This document shows, piece after piece, positions 17,252 through 25,460 of a DNA stretch of 64,000 bases (the first letter of the stretch is position 1; each line of letters begins with the position of its first letter). The position numbers and the translations under genes are program-made. Below the pieces are notes generated by a model. That model was not told the DNA's origin. It was given only the letters and a program-made list of their open reading frames with translations, and searched no databases. Source of the DNA: Flavobacterium zepuense (lineage in GTDB: Bacteria; Bacteroidota; Bacteroidia; Flavobacteriales; Flavobacteriaceae); assembly GCF_007097145.1 (NCBI RefSeq), contig NZ_VJVZ01000014.1:62001-126000 (forward strand). The letters run 5' to 3'.

Positions 17252-19459
17252 CTATTTTTTTACTATAATGCTGCTGGTAACCGTTTTGCTACTGGTTACT
17301 TTTACAATATAATTTCCTGCTTTAAGCGTAGCCATGTTAAGGCTGCCGCTGTTAGCGTTCCAGTCTTCAGACTGAATGGTTTGCCCAAGCATGTTGTAAA
17401 CCGTTACATTGTTTATGGTAGCTGGCGCATCTATCTGTAAGGCAGTTGCTACCGGGTTTGGATATAGCTTAATTGTAGCGGCGTTAAAACCGGGTGTTCT
17501 TAAAACCCCCTGGTATTCAAAAGCACCAAGATCTACAAGATCATCATAAATACGTTCGTTACCCTCAAGGTCGGTTTCAATACCCGATAGGTCAGGTGTT
17601 TGCCCTTCAGCAAAAAACGTGTTGCTGCCTGCGTTTATGGCAGGGCTATCGGTATACAATGTAAAACTGTTACCATAAAATAGGGGGTCGGCATCAATGT
17701 TGTTGCCACCATCTATACCAAGAGGGTCCCATGTTACTGTGCTTGACTGTACCAGGCTGTATGAAAATACGGGTGCACTACCGTCAAAATTAAAAATGTT
17801 TACACCGGCGGTATCAGTATTGCCAAACAGAATACTGTTCCTGAACAATGGGCTCGAAGCATTGTTAGATACCCCGCCACCCTGAGATGAGACTGTGTTT
17901 GCAGTAATGGTAGCATTGGTAAATACGGTATTAGACCCTGCGTTATTAAACACCCCGCCACCGGAAACAGCCATATTACCTGTAAAAAGTGCGTTGGTAA
18001 TTACAGGTGTAGAGGCATTATTGTAAATACCACCGCCAAAAGATGAGGCCGTGTTGCCTGTAACCTTTACGTTGGTAAATTGGGAATCAGAACCATCGTT
18101 GTTATAAACCCCGGCACCCCTAACGGCAGTATTGGTATTGATCTCAACGTTATTAAAAATAACCGGCGAATTTGCAAAATTCATAACAGCGCCTCCCAGT
18201 TGGGTTGCAGTGTTATCGGCTAATATAGTTTCGTTTAGTACCGGTGCCGAATCTTCGTTATACATACCGCCACCGTGCTGCGTAGCCTGGTTTTCTGAAA
18301 TAAAAGCAATGGTAAATACCGGTGCAGAATCTTCGATATTGTAAACGCCACCACCATCTATCGCTGTATTGCCCGTAATGCTCACGTTGTTAAGGGTGGG
18401 TGCCGATCCTGTATTATACAGGCCGCCGCCGTTGCCATCGGCCGTATTTTCGGTAAGGGCAACATCAGTCAGTATGGGCGATGAATCGCTGTTAAACATA
18501 CCGCCGCCACTGCCGCCTTGTGCATAATTGCCTGCAATTACTGTATTGCTTATGGCAGGGCTTGCATCCTGGTAGTTATAAACTCCACCGCCTGCAAGGG
18601 CTATATTGCCCGATATTACAGCATCTGTAATGGTTGGCGATGCATTAATGTAATTAACAATACCACCACCAATAGTTGTGCCTATATTTACCATTACAGT
18701 AACGTTGCTTATAGAAGGCGACGAGAAATCACGGTTGTATATACCACCGCCATAACTTGCCGCATTAGCCATAATAACAAGGTGAGAAAGCGTGGGCGAT
18801 GCAAATCCGTAATTTGCAATACCGCCACCGGTAAATCTGCCTATGTTTTGTCCGTTCACGGCAATGTTGGTAAAAGCAAGTGTTGCGTTACCGCCGGAGA
18901 TGGTAAATCCATCTAATATAGTGGCTGATGTTACCGGAAATTCTTCCGAGCCGGCACTGATAACCACGTGTGTAGCATTTTCTATATTATTAACAATAGA
19001 AAATTCGGCACTATCATCTGTAGTTAGTACCTGGTCGTCGCCTAAAAAGTCGCCGCTAAGTGTACTTACGTTTTCGCCAAGCGTTAGGTCGCGCTCTTCC
19101 AGCGTAGCCTCGGTACCGGCAAAACTTCCGTATACGGCAACACCTTCTTTAAGTACAAAAGCGTTATCTGCATTAGCTTCAACAATAACTGTAAGGTCGT
19201 TGGCTTTACGGTTGGGCTTGTAGGTTCCCGCAGCAACCCAAACCTGGTCGCCTGCTACGGCTGTGTTTATAGCAAGCTGCAAATCGGCTCCGGCATTTTC
19301 CCAGCTGGTACCATCGCCGGTTCCTGTAGCCTCGGGCTTAACGTAATAAGTGGTTTGCGCCATAGCGCCTGTACCCATAAATAGCGAACCAAACAACAGC
19401 AACGTGCGCAGTCTTCGATTACCTAAAAGGGCTTTTAGCATAGTAGTTTTTTTATTCAT
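17252..19459 (-). CDS. Secreted parallel beta-helix repeat protein with T9SS sorting domain
   Basis: A 735-residue secreted protein. A signal peptide (about 1-34, ending G-A-M-A-Q) leads into Y-Y-V-K-P-E-A-T-G-T-G-D-G-T-S-W, the usual beginning of pectate-lyase-like beta-helices. From about 210 to 560 there are about 13 repeats of roughly 25 residues with the core G-G-G-I-Y-N and T-G-N-T-A, as in polymorphic outer-membrane/adhesin-like helices. The last 80 residues form a T9SS type A sorting domain starting at L-Y-P-N-P-V. No catalytic residues can be assigned; an adhesin or matrix role is as likely as a lyase. Single gene on the minus strand. Confidence 0.85.
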   Translation of the reverse strand: MNKKTTMLKALLGNRRLRTLLLFGSLFMGTGAMAQTTYYVKPEATGTGDGTSWENAGADLQLAINTAVAGDQVWVAAGTYKPNRKANDLTVIVEANADNAFVLKEGVAVYGSFAGTEATLEERDLTLGENVSTLSGDFLGDDQVLTTDDSAEFSIVNNIENATHVVISAGSEEFPVTSATILDGFTISGGNATLAFTNIAVNGQNIGRFTGGGIANYGFASPTLSHLVIMANAASYGGGIYNRDFSSPSISNVTVMVNIGTTIGGGIVNYINASPTITDAVISGNIALAGGGVYNYQDASPAISNTVIAGNYAQGGSGGGMFNSDSSPILTDVALTENTADGNGGGLYNTGSAPTLNNVSITGNTAIDGGGVYNIEDSAPVFTIAFISENQATQHGGGMYNEDSAPVLNETILADNTATQLGGAVMNFANSPVIFNNVEINTNTAVRGAGVYNNDGSDSQFTNVKVTGNTASSFGGGIYNNASTPVITNALFTGNMAVSGGGVFNNAGSNTVFTNATITANTVSSQGGGVSNNASSPLFRNSILFGNTDTAGVNIFNFDGSAPVFSYSLVQSSTVTWDPLGIDGGNNIDADPLFYGNSFTLYTDSPAINAGSNTFFAEGQTPDLSGIETDLEGNERIYDDLVDLGAFEYQGVLRTPGFNAATIKLYPNPVATALQIDAPATINNVTVYNMLGQTIQSEDWNANSGSLNMATLKAGNYIVKVTSSKTVTSSIIVKK

Positions 19460-19616
19460 ATAATTTTATTTTTAATGAGGGTATTGATTATCTACGTTCT
19501 ACAAAAATTAAGAAAAATTAGATACAAACCAATACTATTGCAGTATTTTTTAGATGATTGTAATAAATTACCGATTAAAGTTATGTTTTGATAATTGTGG
19601 ACCGAGCAGCAATGAA

Positions 19617-19648
19617 AAAGCCGCTCCAACAAATCGTGGGGCGGCTTT
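19617..19648 (-). terminator. Terminator of the holB/DoxX unit
   Basis: AAAAGCCGCTCC (19617-19628) pairs with GGGGCGGCTTT (19638-19648) with one G-U-type pair. It lies about 40 bases behind the DoxX-like stop on the minus strand, with A residues on the plus strand providing a short U-tract. Confidence 0.65.
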
Positions 19649-19687
19649 GTATGCCTAATGATCTAAAATACCAATAATCTAACAATT

Positions 19688-20071
19688 TTAAAGCCAGCTC
19701 AGCAGCAATATTGCCGGGATAAAATAGATAACAATAGTACGGGCACCATCATAATCTTTAGCCATGCGCTGGCCCAGTAACAGGAAAAGCAACGTTATGG
19801 ACGACATTAATGCTGCAATGAAAGCGAACAAAGTACCCTCGTTTACATACAATTGTATGATGCCAATAACGGAAAATGCCCCGGAAAATATTTCTAAAAC
19901 CAGAATCAATAAAAGCGACTGCGGCACGGAGTTTTTAATGGGCGTGTTGGCAAAGTGCCCTTTAAGCCAGGCAATGTTGCCGGCCCAGTCCATTATTTTG
20001 TCGTAGCCCGATTGTATAAACGTAATGGCAAAAAAAGCCAGTGCTATAATTATGGCAGGTTGTAAATTCAT
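19688..20071 (-). CDS. DoxX-like four-helix membrane protein
   Basis: A 127-residue protein with four predicted membrane helices (about 5-25, 48-70, 76-98 and 108-125), the layout of DoxX/DoxD-like proteins. The conserved G-Y-D-K-I near residue 22 also fits. The function of these proteins is poorly known; several are linked to thiol or quinone redox chemistry. It begins 6 bases after the holB stop, so the two are co-transcribed. Confidence 0.65.
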   Translation of the reverse strand: MNLQPAIIIALAFFAITFIQSGYDKIMDWAGNIAWLKGHFANTPIKNSVPQSLLLILVLEIFSGAFSVIGIIQLYVNEGTLFAFIAALMSSITLLFLLLGQRMAKDYDGARTIVIYFIPAILLLSWL

Positions 20072-20077
20072 AAGTAT

Positions 20078-21226
20078 CTATTTTTTATGGATTAAACGTG
20101 TAAGTTTTATAGAAAGGTCGGTTAATATTATCTTGGCATTACCGTTACGCTCTATGTGGTACAGCGCATCGCTAAGCTCTTTAAAAATGTCGTTAATGTT
20201 GCTACCGTTTACAAAAGGGGCAAAATTCTCCAGTTTAAATTTTTCTACTGTAGGCTCCATGTAAACCAATTCCTTAGCATTGTAATTAATGAGCAATGCC
20301 TGCCGAAACATATCGATACAAAAATTAAGGAACTGCTTTTGCGCCTCGCGGCCTATGCCGGCAATTTGCTCGCTCCAGGCAATAAGGTCGTGTATGGCTG
20401 CGGCGTTGCCTTTTGCCCTAAAGGCGGCACGCACCCACATAACAAACCACTCTTCAAAAGGCAGCTCATCGTTAGTTTTGTGCAGCAAATGCAGGGCTTT
20501 GTTGTAGTTGCCCTGTGCCTGGTGTGCCATTTTAAGTGCCGTTTTAGGCTCAACGTTTTTGCGGGTAACAAGCCCATCGGCAATAACCTGCTCCGGCAGG
20601 GCATTAAAATGCAGGATCTGGCAACGGGAAAGTATGGTTTGCAGCAGGTCGTCTTCGCTTTCGGCAATAAGCAAGAAAACCGTTTTTTGCGGCGGCTCCT
20701 CTAAAAGTTTCAGGAGCTTGTTTGCCGTAGCCGTATTCATTTTATCGGCCATCCAAATGATCATCACCTTATAACCGCCTTCATACGCCTTCAGCGAAAG
20801 CGACTTAACGATCTCGGTAGCTTCATCAACACCAATCTGGCCCTGTTTGTTGGCAATGTCAATTTTCTTGTACCAGTCAAACAGGCTGCCGTAAGGGGTT
20901 TCGGCCACAAACTCGCGCCAGTGCTTTAAAAAGTTGGCACTCACGGGGTGGCTTTTAACCTCGCTGTTAGCTGCCACCGGAAACACAAAGTGCAAATCGG
21001 GGTGCGACAGGTTTTGGAATTTAAGGTTACATGCAGCGTTGCCCTCTTTGTTCTCGCCATTGGTATTGGCGCACAAAATATATTGGGCATAAGCTATGGC
21101 CAGCGGCAGGGTACCGCTGCCCTCGGGGCCTATAAATAACTGGGCATGAGGTATACGGCCGCTGTTGGCACTGGTAGCCAAATGGCTCTTTATGTGGTCC
21201 TGGCCTAAAATTTCTGAAAAAAGCAT
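20078..21226 (-). CDS. holB: DNA polymerase III subunit delta'
   Basis: A 382-residue clamp-loader subunit. The N-terminus (I-L-G-Q-D-H-I-K-S-H-L, then G-R-I-P-H-A-Q-L-F-I-G-P-E-G-S-G-T) has the AAA+ delta' form with a non-functional P-loop (G-P-E-G-S-G-T in place of GxxxxGK[T/S]), as expected. The S-H-P-D-L-H-F-V-F-P block and L-L-K-L-L-E-E-P-P followed by S-R-C-Q are diagnostic. Only two cysteines flank the zinc-module position, where the E. coli protein has four. A TATATTTG box ends 5 bases before the start codon. Confidence 0.92.
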   Translation of the reverse strand: MLFSEILGQDHIKSHLATSANSGRIPHAQLFIGPEGSGTLPLAIAYAQYILCANTNGENKEGNAACNLKFQNLSHPDLHFVFPVAANSEVKSHPVSANFLKHWREFVAETPYGSLFDWYKKIDIANKQGQIGVDEATEIVKSLSLKAYEGGYKVMIIWMADKMNTATANKLLKLLEEPPQKTVFLLIAESEDDLLQTILSRCQILHFNALPEQVIADGLVTRKNVEPKTALKMAHQAQGNYNKALHLLHKTNDELPFEEWFVMWVRAAFRAKGNAAAIHDLIAWSEQIAGIGREAQKQFLNFCIDMFRQALLINYNAKELVYMEPTVEKFKLENFAPFVNGSNINDIFKELSDALYHIERNGNAKIILTDLSIKLTRLIHKK

Positions 21227-21230
21227 GGGG

Positions 21231-21238
21231 CAAATATA
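21231..21238 (-). promoter_or_regulatory. Putative -7 box of holB
   Basis: TATATTTG on the minus strand, a full match to TAnnTTTG, ending 4 bases before the ATG. If used, the transcript would start at or next to the start codon. No -33 TTG was found at the right distance. Confidence 0.4.
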
Positions 21239-21300
21239 GGAGATTTTAGGAGATGTGGGGTGTTATGGTTTTTAGAGGCGTTTACTTTAAATACCCGTTA

Positions 21301-21393
21301 CCGTCTTTGCGAGCGAAGTGTAACGGAGCGCGGCAATCAGTATTCACTATAAATCAGTAACAGATTGCTTCGTCGTGCCTTCTAGCAAAGACG
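21301..21393. repeat. Palindromic repeat unit 1 (gene-less copy)
   Basis: The left arm (21301-21338) begins CCGTCTTTGCGAGCG and ends GCGCGGCAATC; a spacer of 24 bases follows; the right arm (21363-21393) begins GATTGCTTCGTCGTGCC and ends GCAAAGACG. Outer CGTCTTTGC/GCAAAGACG and inner GCAATC/GATTGC can pair, giving a long imperfect hairpin. Confidence 0.8.
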
Positions 21394-21439
21394 TGCGTGA
21401 AGAAGATTGCGTATGGAGTTGTACGTACACTACCCGTTA

Positions 21440-21532
21440 CCGTCTTTGCGAGCGGAGTGTAACGGAGCGCGGCAATCAGTATTCACTATAAATCAGTAAC
21501 TGATTGCTTCGTCATTCCTCCTCGCAAAGACG
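21440..21532. repeat. Palindromic repeat unit 2 (gene-less copy)
   Basis: Same structure as unit 1 (arms 21440-21477 and 21502-21532), with the same spacer sequence AGTATTCACTATAAATCAGT and following bases. The right arm ends CTCGCAAAGACG, complementary to CGTCTTTGCGAG in the left arm. Confidence 0.8.
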
Positions 21533-21565
21533 GTACGTGAAGAGTGTAACGTAATGTACCCGCTA

Positions 21566-21985
21566 CCGTCTTTGCGAGCGAAATGCAATGGAGCGCGGCA
21601 ATCTAAACGAATTACAAATATTTTTCCAAGTCATAATAAGTATCATTCCAATGAGGATTGATACTCTCAATTAATTTTACTTTTTTAATTCTCGATCCTC
21701 CTTTTAACTGCTTTTCTCTTGTGATTGCATCTTCGATCATTTGAAAAGATTCGATATATACCAATTTGTTGAGGTTATATCTCGCCGAAAAAGAATCAGG
21801 GTGCAGCTTATCTTTATGCTGTTTTATACGGGCATGTATATCAGATGTTACACCTACATATAATGTGGTATTTGTGTAGTTAGTAAGTATGTATATAAAC
21901 CCTGGTTTCATTAATTTAGATAGATGGTGCAAGATAATAATTACTTTGAAAACAGATTGCTTCGTCGTGCCTTCTCGCAAAGACG
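21566..21985. mobile_element. Palindromic repeat unit 3 carrying a GIY-YIG nuclease gene
   Basis: The left arm (21566-21603) and right arm (21955-21985) are the same arms as in units 1 and 2, but instead of a 24-base spacer they enclose 351 bases holding a complete GIY-YIG nuclease gene (minus strand, stop 8 bases inside the left arm). The whole unit is 420 bases. This looks like the gene-bearing form of an element of which the neighbours are gene-less forms. Calling it mobile is an inference. Confidence 0.6.
21612..21911 (-). CDS. GIY-YIG nuclease family protein
   Basis: A 99-residue single-domain nuclease of the UPF0213/YhbQ-like type. The GIY and YIG strands read F-I-Y-I-L-T-N and L-Y-V-G-V-T; catalytic residues visible are Y7, Y18, R28 (in A-R-I-K-Q-H-K), E66 (in T-R-E-K-Q-L-K) and N in I-N-P-H-W-N-D. 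The start M-K-P-G-F-I-Y at 21911 is the family's usual one; the frame stays open upstream to an ATG at 22022, but that stretch only translates the repeat arm. The gene sits exactly in the loop between two arms of a local palindromic repeat, which suggests that the nuclease and repeat belong together. Confidence 0.9.
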   Translation of the reverse strand: MKPGFIYILTNYTNTTLYVGVTSDIHARIKQHKDKLHPDSFSARYNLNKLVYIESFQMIEDAITREKQLKGGSRIKKVKLIESINPHWNDTYYDLEKYL

Positions 21986-22031
21986 TGCGTGAAGAAGATT
22001 GCGTATGGAGTTGTACGTACACTACCCGTTA

Positions 22032-22130
22032 CCGTCTTTGCGAGCGGAGTGTAACGGAGCGCGGCAATCTTGATTTATTATCATCATAAATCCATAGCAG
22101 ATTGCTTCGTGGTGCCTCCATTCAAAGATG
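22032..22130. repeat. Palindromic repeat unit 4 (decayed copy)
   Basis: The left arm (22032-22069) is intact. The right arm (22100-22130) begins GATTGCTTCGT but its outer end is changed (CATTCAAAGATG in place of CTCGCAAAGACG). The spacer differs from that of units 1 and 2. Confidence 0.7.
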
Positions 22131-22409
22131 TTGCATAGGATGATATATTCCCTAAAACTGCCCAAATCAGCATTATGTAGGAATTTTGCCAAGGCACGAA
22201 TACGTTGTAGTTGTAAGGCAATAAATTTTTTGGTTACATAAAACTACCGTCTTGTGTTGCATTAAAAAATTTAACACAGCAATAAACATTTGTATCACAG
22301 TTATTTATTGCTATTGTGCAAATGTTTGTCAACAATTAGTTGGCAACTTATTAACAAAAAAAACTATATTTGCCTTTCCACATATTTTAAATCAACGCAA
22401 ACACAGTTT
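22131..22409. other. Intergenic region upstream of pgk
   Basis: No gene is seen. The upstream frame of pgk stays open to 22290, but those residues do not resemble phosphoglycerate kinase. The promoter lies near the end of this region. Confidence 0.5.
22340..22372 (+). promoter_or_regulatory. Putative promoter of pgk
   Basis: TTG at 22340-22342, a 22-base spacer, then TATATTTG at 22365-22372, a full match to TAnnTTTG. The start codon follows 37 bases later. Confidence 0.6.
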
Positions 22410-23600
22410 ATGAAAACCCTTTCTGATATTAATTTTAAAGATAAAAAAGCAGTTATACGAGTAGATTTCAACGTTCCTTTAGATGAGAACTTTAAAGTTA
22501 CCGATGCTAACCGAATTGAAGCTGCAAAACCAACCATCGATAAAATTATAGCAGACGGCGGAAGTGTTATCCTTATGAGCCACTTAGGCAGGCCAAAAGG
22601 TGTTGAGGAAAAATATTCACTTAAGCATATTGTTGATAAAGTAAGCGAGGTACTTGGCGTTGAAGTTAAGTTTGTAAACGACTCTATTGGCGAAAAAGCC
22701 GAGAAAGCTGCTGCCGATCTTAAACCGGGCGAAGTACTGCTTTTAGAAAACCTTCGCTTTTACAAGGAAGAAGAAGCCGGCGATGAGGAGTTTGCAGGCA
22801 AGCTTGCTAAACTGGGCGATGTTTATGTTAACGATGCCTTTGGTACCGCGCACCGCGCACACGCTTCTACAACGATAATAGCAAATTTTTTCCCTGATGA
22901 TAAAGTTTTTGGTACGCTGCTTGCTAAAGAGATCGAAAGCCTTGACAAGGTGCTTAAAAACAGTGAGAAACCGGTTACAGCCGTATTGGGCGGTAGCAAA
23001 GTTTCTTCTAAAATTACGGTTATTGAGAACATTCTTGATAAGGTAGACCACCTGATAATTGGCGGAGGGATGACCTTTACCTTTATTAAGGCACAGGGCG
23101 GCAGCATTGGCGACTCTATTTGTGAGGACGACAAGCAGGAACTTGCCCTGGAGATTTTGGCTAAAGCCAAAGAAAAGAACGTACAGGTACATATTCCTGT
23201 AGACGTGATTGCAGCCGATGGCTTTAAGAACGATGCCAACACTAAAGTTGTTGATGTTAGGGAAATTCCTGACGGATGGCAGGGGCTTGATGCCGGGCCT
23301 AAGTCGCTGGAAAACTTTAAGAAAGTTATCCTGGAGTCTAAAACTATTTTATGGAACGGCCCATTAGGGGTATTTGAGATGGAAAACTTTGCCAAAGGCA
23401 CTATTGCCCTTGGTAATTTTATAGCCGAAGCAACTGAGAAAGGCGCATTTTCGCTGGTAGGCGGTGGCGACTCGGTAGCTGCAGTTAAACAATTTGGCCT
23501 TGAAGATAAAATGAGCTATGTATCTACCGGTGGTGGCGCCATGCTCGAAATGCTTGAAGGTAAAACACTGCCCGGCATTGCTGCCATTCAGGGCGAGTAG
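22410..23600 (+). CDS. pgk: Phosphoglycerate kinase
   Basis: Glycolytic enzyme converting 1,3-bisphosphoglycerate and ADP to 3-phosphoglycerate and ATP. The 396-residue product carries R-V-D-F-N-V-P-L-D (about 17), M-S-H-L-G-R-P-K-G (about 57), the hinge and nucleotide-site segments G-G-S-K-V-S-S-K and W-N-G-P-L-G-V-F-E, and the C-terminal G-G-G-D-S-V-A-A. The start at 22410 (M-K-T-L-S-D-I-N-F) is chosen because it matches the family and lies behind the promoter; 40 more upstream codons are open but unrelated. Confidence 0.97.
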   Translation: MKTLSDINFKDKKAVIRVDFNVPLDENFKVTDANRIEAAKPTIDKIIADGGSVILMSHLGRPKGVEEKYSLKHIVDKVSEVLGVEVKFVNDSIGEKAEKAAADLKPGEVLLLENLRFYKEEEAGDEEFAGKLAKLGDVYVNDAFGTAHRAHASTTIIANFFPDDKVFGTLLAKEIESLDKVLKNSEKPVTAVLGGSKVSSKITVIENILDKVDHLIIGGGMTFTFIKAQGGSIGDSICEDDKQELALEILAKAKEKNVQVHIPVDVIAADGFKNDANTKVVDVREIPDGWQGLDAGPKSLENFKKVILESKTILWNGPLGVFEMENFAKGTIALGNFIAEATEKGAFSLVGGGDSVAAVKQFGLEDKMSYVSTGGGAMLEMLEGKTLPGIAAIQGE

Positions 23601-23693
23601 TGTTAAAGTTTACAATACATTTAAAAAATCAAAGTTATAGTTAACATTGTTGCTTTGCAATACGTTGTAATTTAACTACCTAAAGAGTAAATT

Positions 23694-25439
23694 ATGAATA
23701 AAAAAAGAACACTGTCCTTAGTACTTGCAATGCTTTCGCTTGGGGTTTTTGCCCAGGAAAGTGCGCAGGCAGACATCTCGATCGCACGACCGGAAATTAA
23801 ATTGTCATACTTAGACTCGCTTAAAAACACTTTTGTGCACAACTCACAATGTGCCAAGATTGACAGCCTTTGGCTAAATGAGCTTAATAATGACGACCTG
23901 TTTGTTAACATGCAGGAAGACCTGGCAAGAATCAATCCTGATGAGGAGGTAGATTTTAGCCTTAGTACATCGCTGCTTAAAGAAAGGCTTGCAAAGCTTG
24001 ATGCCAAATCGCCTTTTAACATTGAGTACAGCAAAGGACTTGAAAACATAATAAAAGCATACTTAAAGAACAGGCCTAAAAGCTATGAGCGCTTAATGGC
24101 CATATCAGAATACTATTTTCCAATGTTTGAAGAGCACCTTGCCAAGTACAATGTGCCTTTAGAGATAAAATATCTGGCTGTTATAGAGTCGGCCTTAAAC
24201 CCAAGGGCAAAATCAAGGGTTGGCGCTACAGGCTTATGGCAGTTTATGTACCCTACGGGTAAACAATACAACCTTGAGGTTAACAGCTATGTAGATGAGC
24301 GTAGCGACCCTTTAAAAGCAACTGAAGCTGCTTGTCAGTACCTTAGCAGCCTTTATAACATTTTTGGCGACTGGGACCTTGTTCTTGCATCATACAATGC
24401 GGGCCCGGGTAACGTTACCAAGGCTATTCGCCGCAGCGGATCGTACAAAAACTACTGGAACATCCGTAAAAACCTTCCTAAAGAAACACAGGCTTACAAC
24501 CCTACCTTCTTAGCTACCATGTATATTTACGAATATGCTAATGAGCACGGTATTAAAGCTAAAAAAGCACCGCTTACGTATTTTGAGACTGATACCGTTA
24601 TGGTAAAACGCCAAATGTCGTTTAAGCAAATCGCACAATTGTTAGATGTGCCGGTTAACCAGCTACAGTTCTTAAACCCTATTTACAAGCTTGATGTTAT
24701 ACCGTATACTAAAGAGAAAGCCCACTATTTAAGGCTTCCGAAAGATAAGATAGGTATGTTTGCCAGCAATGAGGCAGGTATTTATGCTTACATTGACTAT
24801 GAAGACAGCAGGAGGGAGAAACCGCACTTTAACGCTACTCCTGAAAGGACTAAAGACAGCAGCGCTATTGCATCCAACTACAGTTCAAAATCTAAAGCAT
24901 CGTCGTATACCAAGAAAAGCTCTGTTACTACCAAAACGTACGTGATTAAGCGTGGTGACAACCTTGGCGAGATTGCCGATAAGAATAATGTTACGGTTGC
25001 CGAGCTTAGAAAGTGGAACAAGATTAAGGGTAACAACATTATGGCAGGCCAAAAGCTGAAGATTCAGAAAACGGTTATCACTAAGATTCCGGTTGCTAAC
25101 GATGAAGAGGTAGAAGCCATTGCATTTAAAGAAACTAAGCCGGCAAAAGAAAAGACAACTGTGGCTCCTGCTACAGAAGCCGCTAACGATGTTGCCGATG
25201 CTACGGTTTGTGATGAACCGGTTGATACCAAAAATACTGCTATTGCTGCGGCCTCTAAACGTGCCCGTGAGGCAAGCTACCAGGAAGCCAGCATGTATAT
25301 TGTACAAAAAGGCGACTCACTGTTTAGCATTGCCCGTAAACACCCGGGTGTAACGGTAGAGAACCTTAAAAAGTGGAACGAAATTAACGGCGAAAGCATT
25401 AAGCCGGGAATGAAACTGAAAGTGGGCGACGTTAACTAA
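23694..25439 (+). CDS. mltD: Membrane-bound lytic murein transglycosylase D with LysM domains
   Basis: A 581-residue secreted peptidoglycan lyase that cleaves glycan strands to 1,6-anhydro products. The signal peptide ends at A-Q (about 21). The SLT goose-lysozyme-like domain (about 150-270) shows the catalytic E165 in A-V-I-E-S-A-L-N-P, then G-A-T-G-L-W-Q-F and A-S-Y-N-A-G-P-G-N-V. Two LysM domains (about 414-460 and 535-580) each start Y-V/I-x-K/Q-x-G-D-x-L. Unlike E. coli MltD there is no lipobox. It is the first gene of a three-gene unit; the DUF4837 gene follows immediately. Confidence 0.92.
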   Translation: MNKKRTLSLVLAMLSLGVFAQESAQADISIARPEIKLSYLDSLKNTFVHNSQCAKIDSLWLNELNNDDLFVNMQEDLARINPDEEVDFSLSTSLLKERLAKLDAKSPFNIEYSKGLENIIKAYLKNRPKSYERLMAISEYYFPMFEEHLAKYNVPLEIKYLAVIESALNPRAKSRVGATGLWQFMYPTGKQYNLEVNSYVDERSDPLKATEAACQYLSSLYNIFGDWDLVLASYNAGPGNVTKAIRRSGSYKNYWNIRKNLPKETQAYNPTFLATMYIYEYANEHGIKAKKAPLTYFETDTVMVKRQMSFKQIAQLLDVPVNQLQFLNPIYKLDVIPYTKEKAHYLRLPKDKIGMFASNEAGIYAYIDYEDSRREKPHFNATPERTKDSSAIASNYSSKSKASSYTKKSSVTTKTYVIKRGDNLGEIADKNNVTVAELRKWNKIKGNNIMAGQKLKIQKTVITKIPVANDEEVEAIAFKETKPAKEKTTVAPATEAANDVADATVCDEPVDTKNTAIAAASKRAREASYQEASMYIVQKGDSLFSIARKHPGVTVENLKKWNEINGESIKPGMKLKVGDVN

Positions 25440-25460
25440 ATGCCTAACAACATATTTTTT

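Noticed and set aside
18518-19223. Plus-strand open frames opposite the beta-helix repeat gene
   Set aside because: They run antisense to the repeated G-G-G-I-Y-N codons, and their products resemble no protein.
17252-19459. Beta-helix protein as a pectate lyase
   Set aside because: The fold is suggested by repeats, but no catalytic residues of pectate lyases can be placed.
21912-22022. Longer start for the GIY-YIG gene at 22022
   Set aside because: The extra 37 residues are only the translation of the repeat arm and spacer; the domain begins at M-K-P-G at 21911.
21301-22130. The repeat array as a CRISPR
   Set aside because: Units are long, palindromic and imperfect, with nearly identical spacers in two of them, and no cas gene is present.
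22131-22409. A tRNA or small RNA gene in the spacers
   Set aside because: No cloverleaf-like arrangement or conserved tRNA words (such as GGTTCRA with paired arms) was found here or in the other long spacers.
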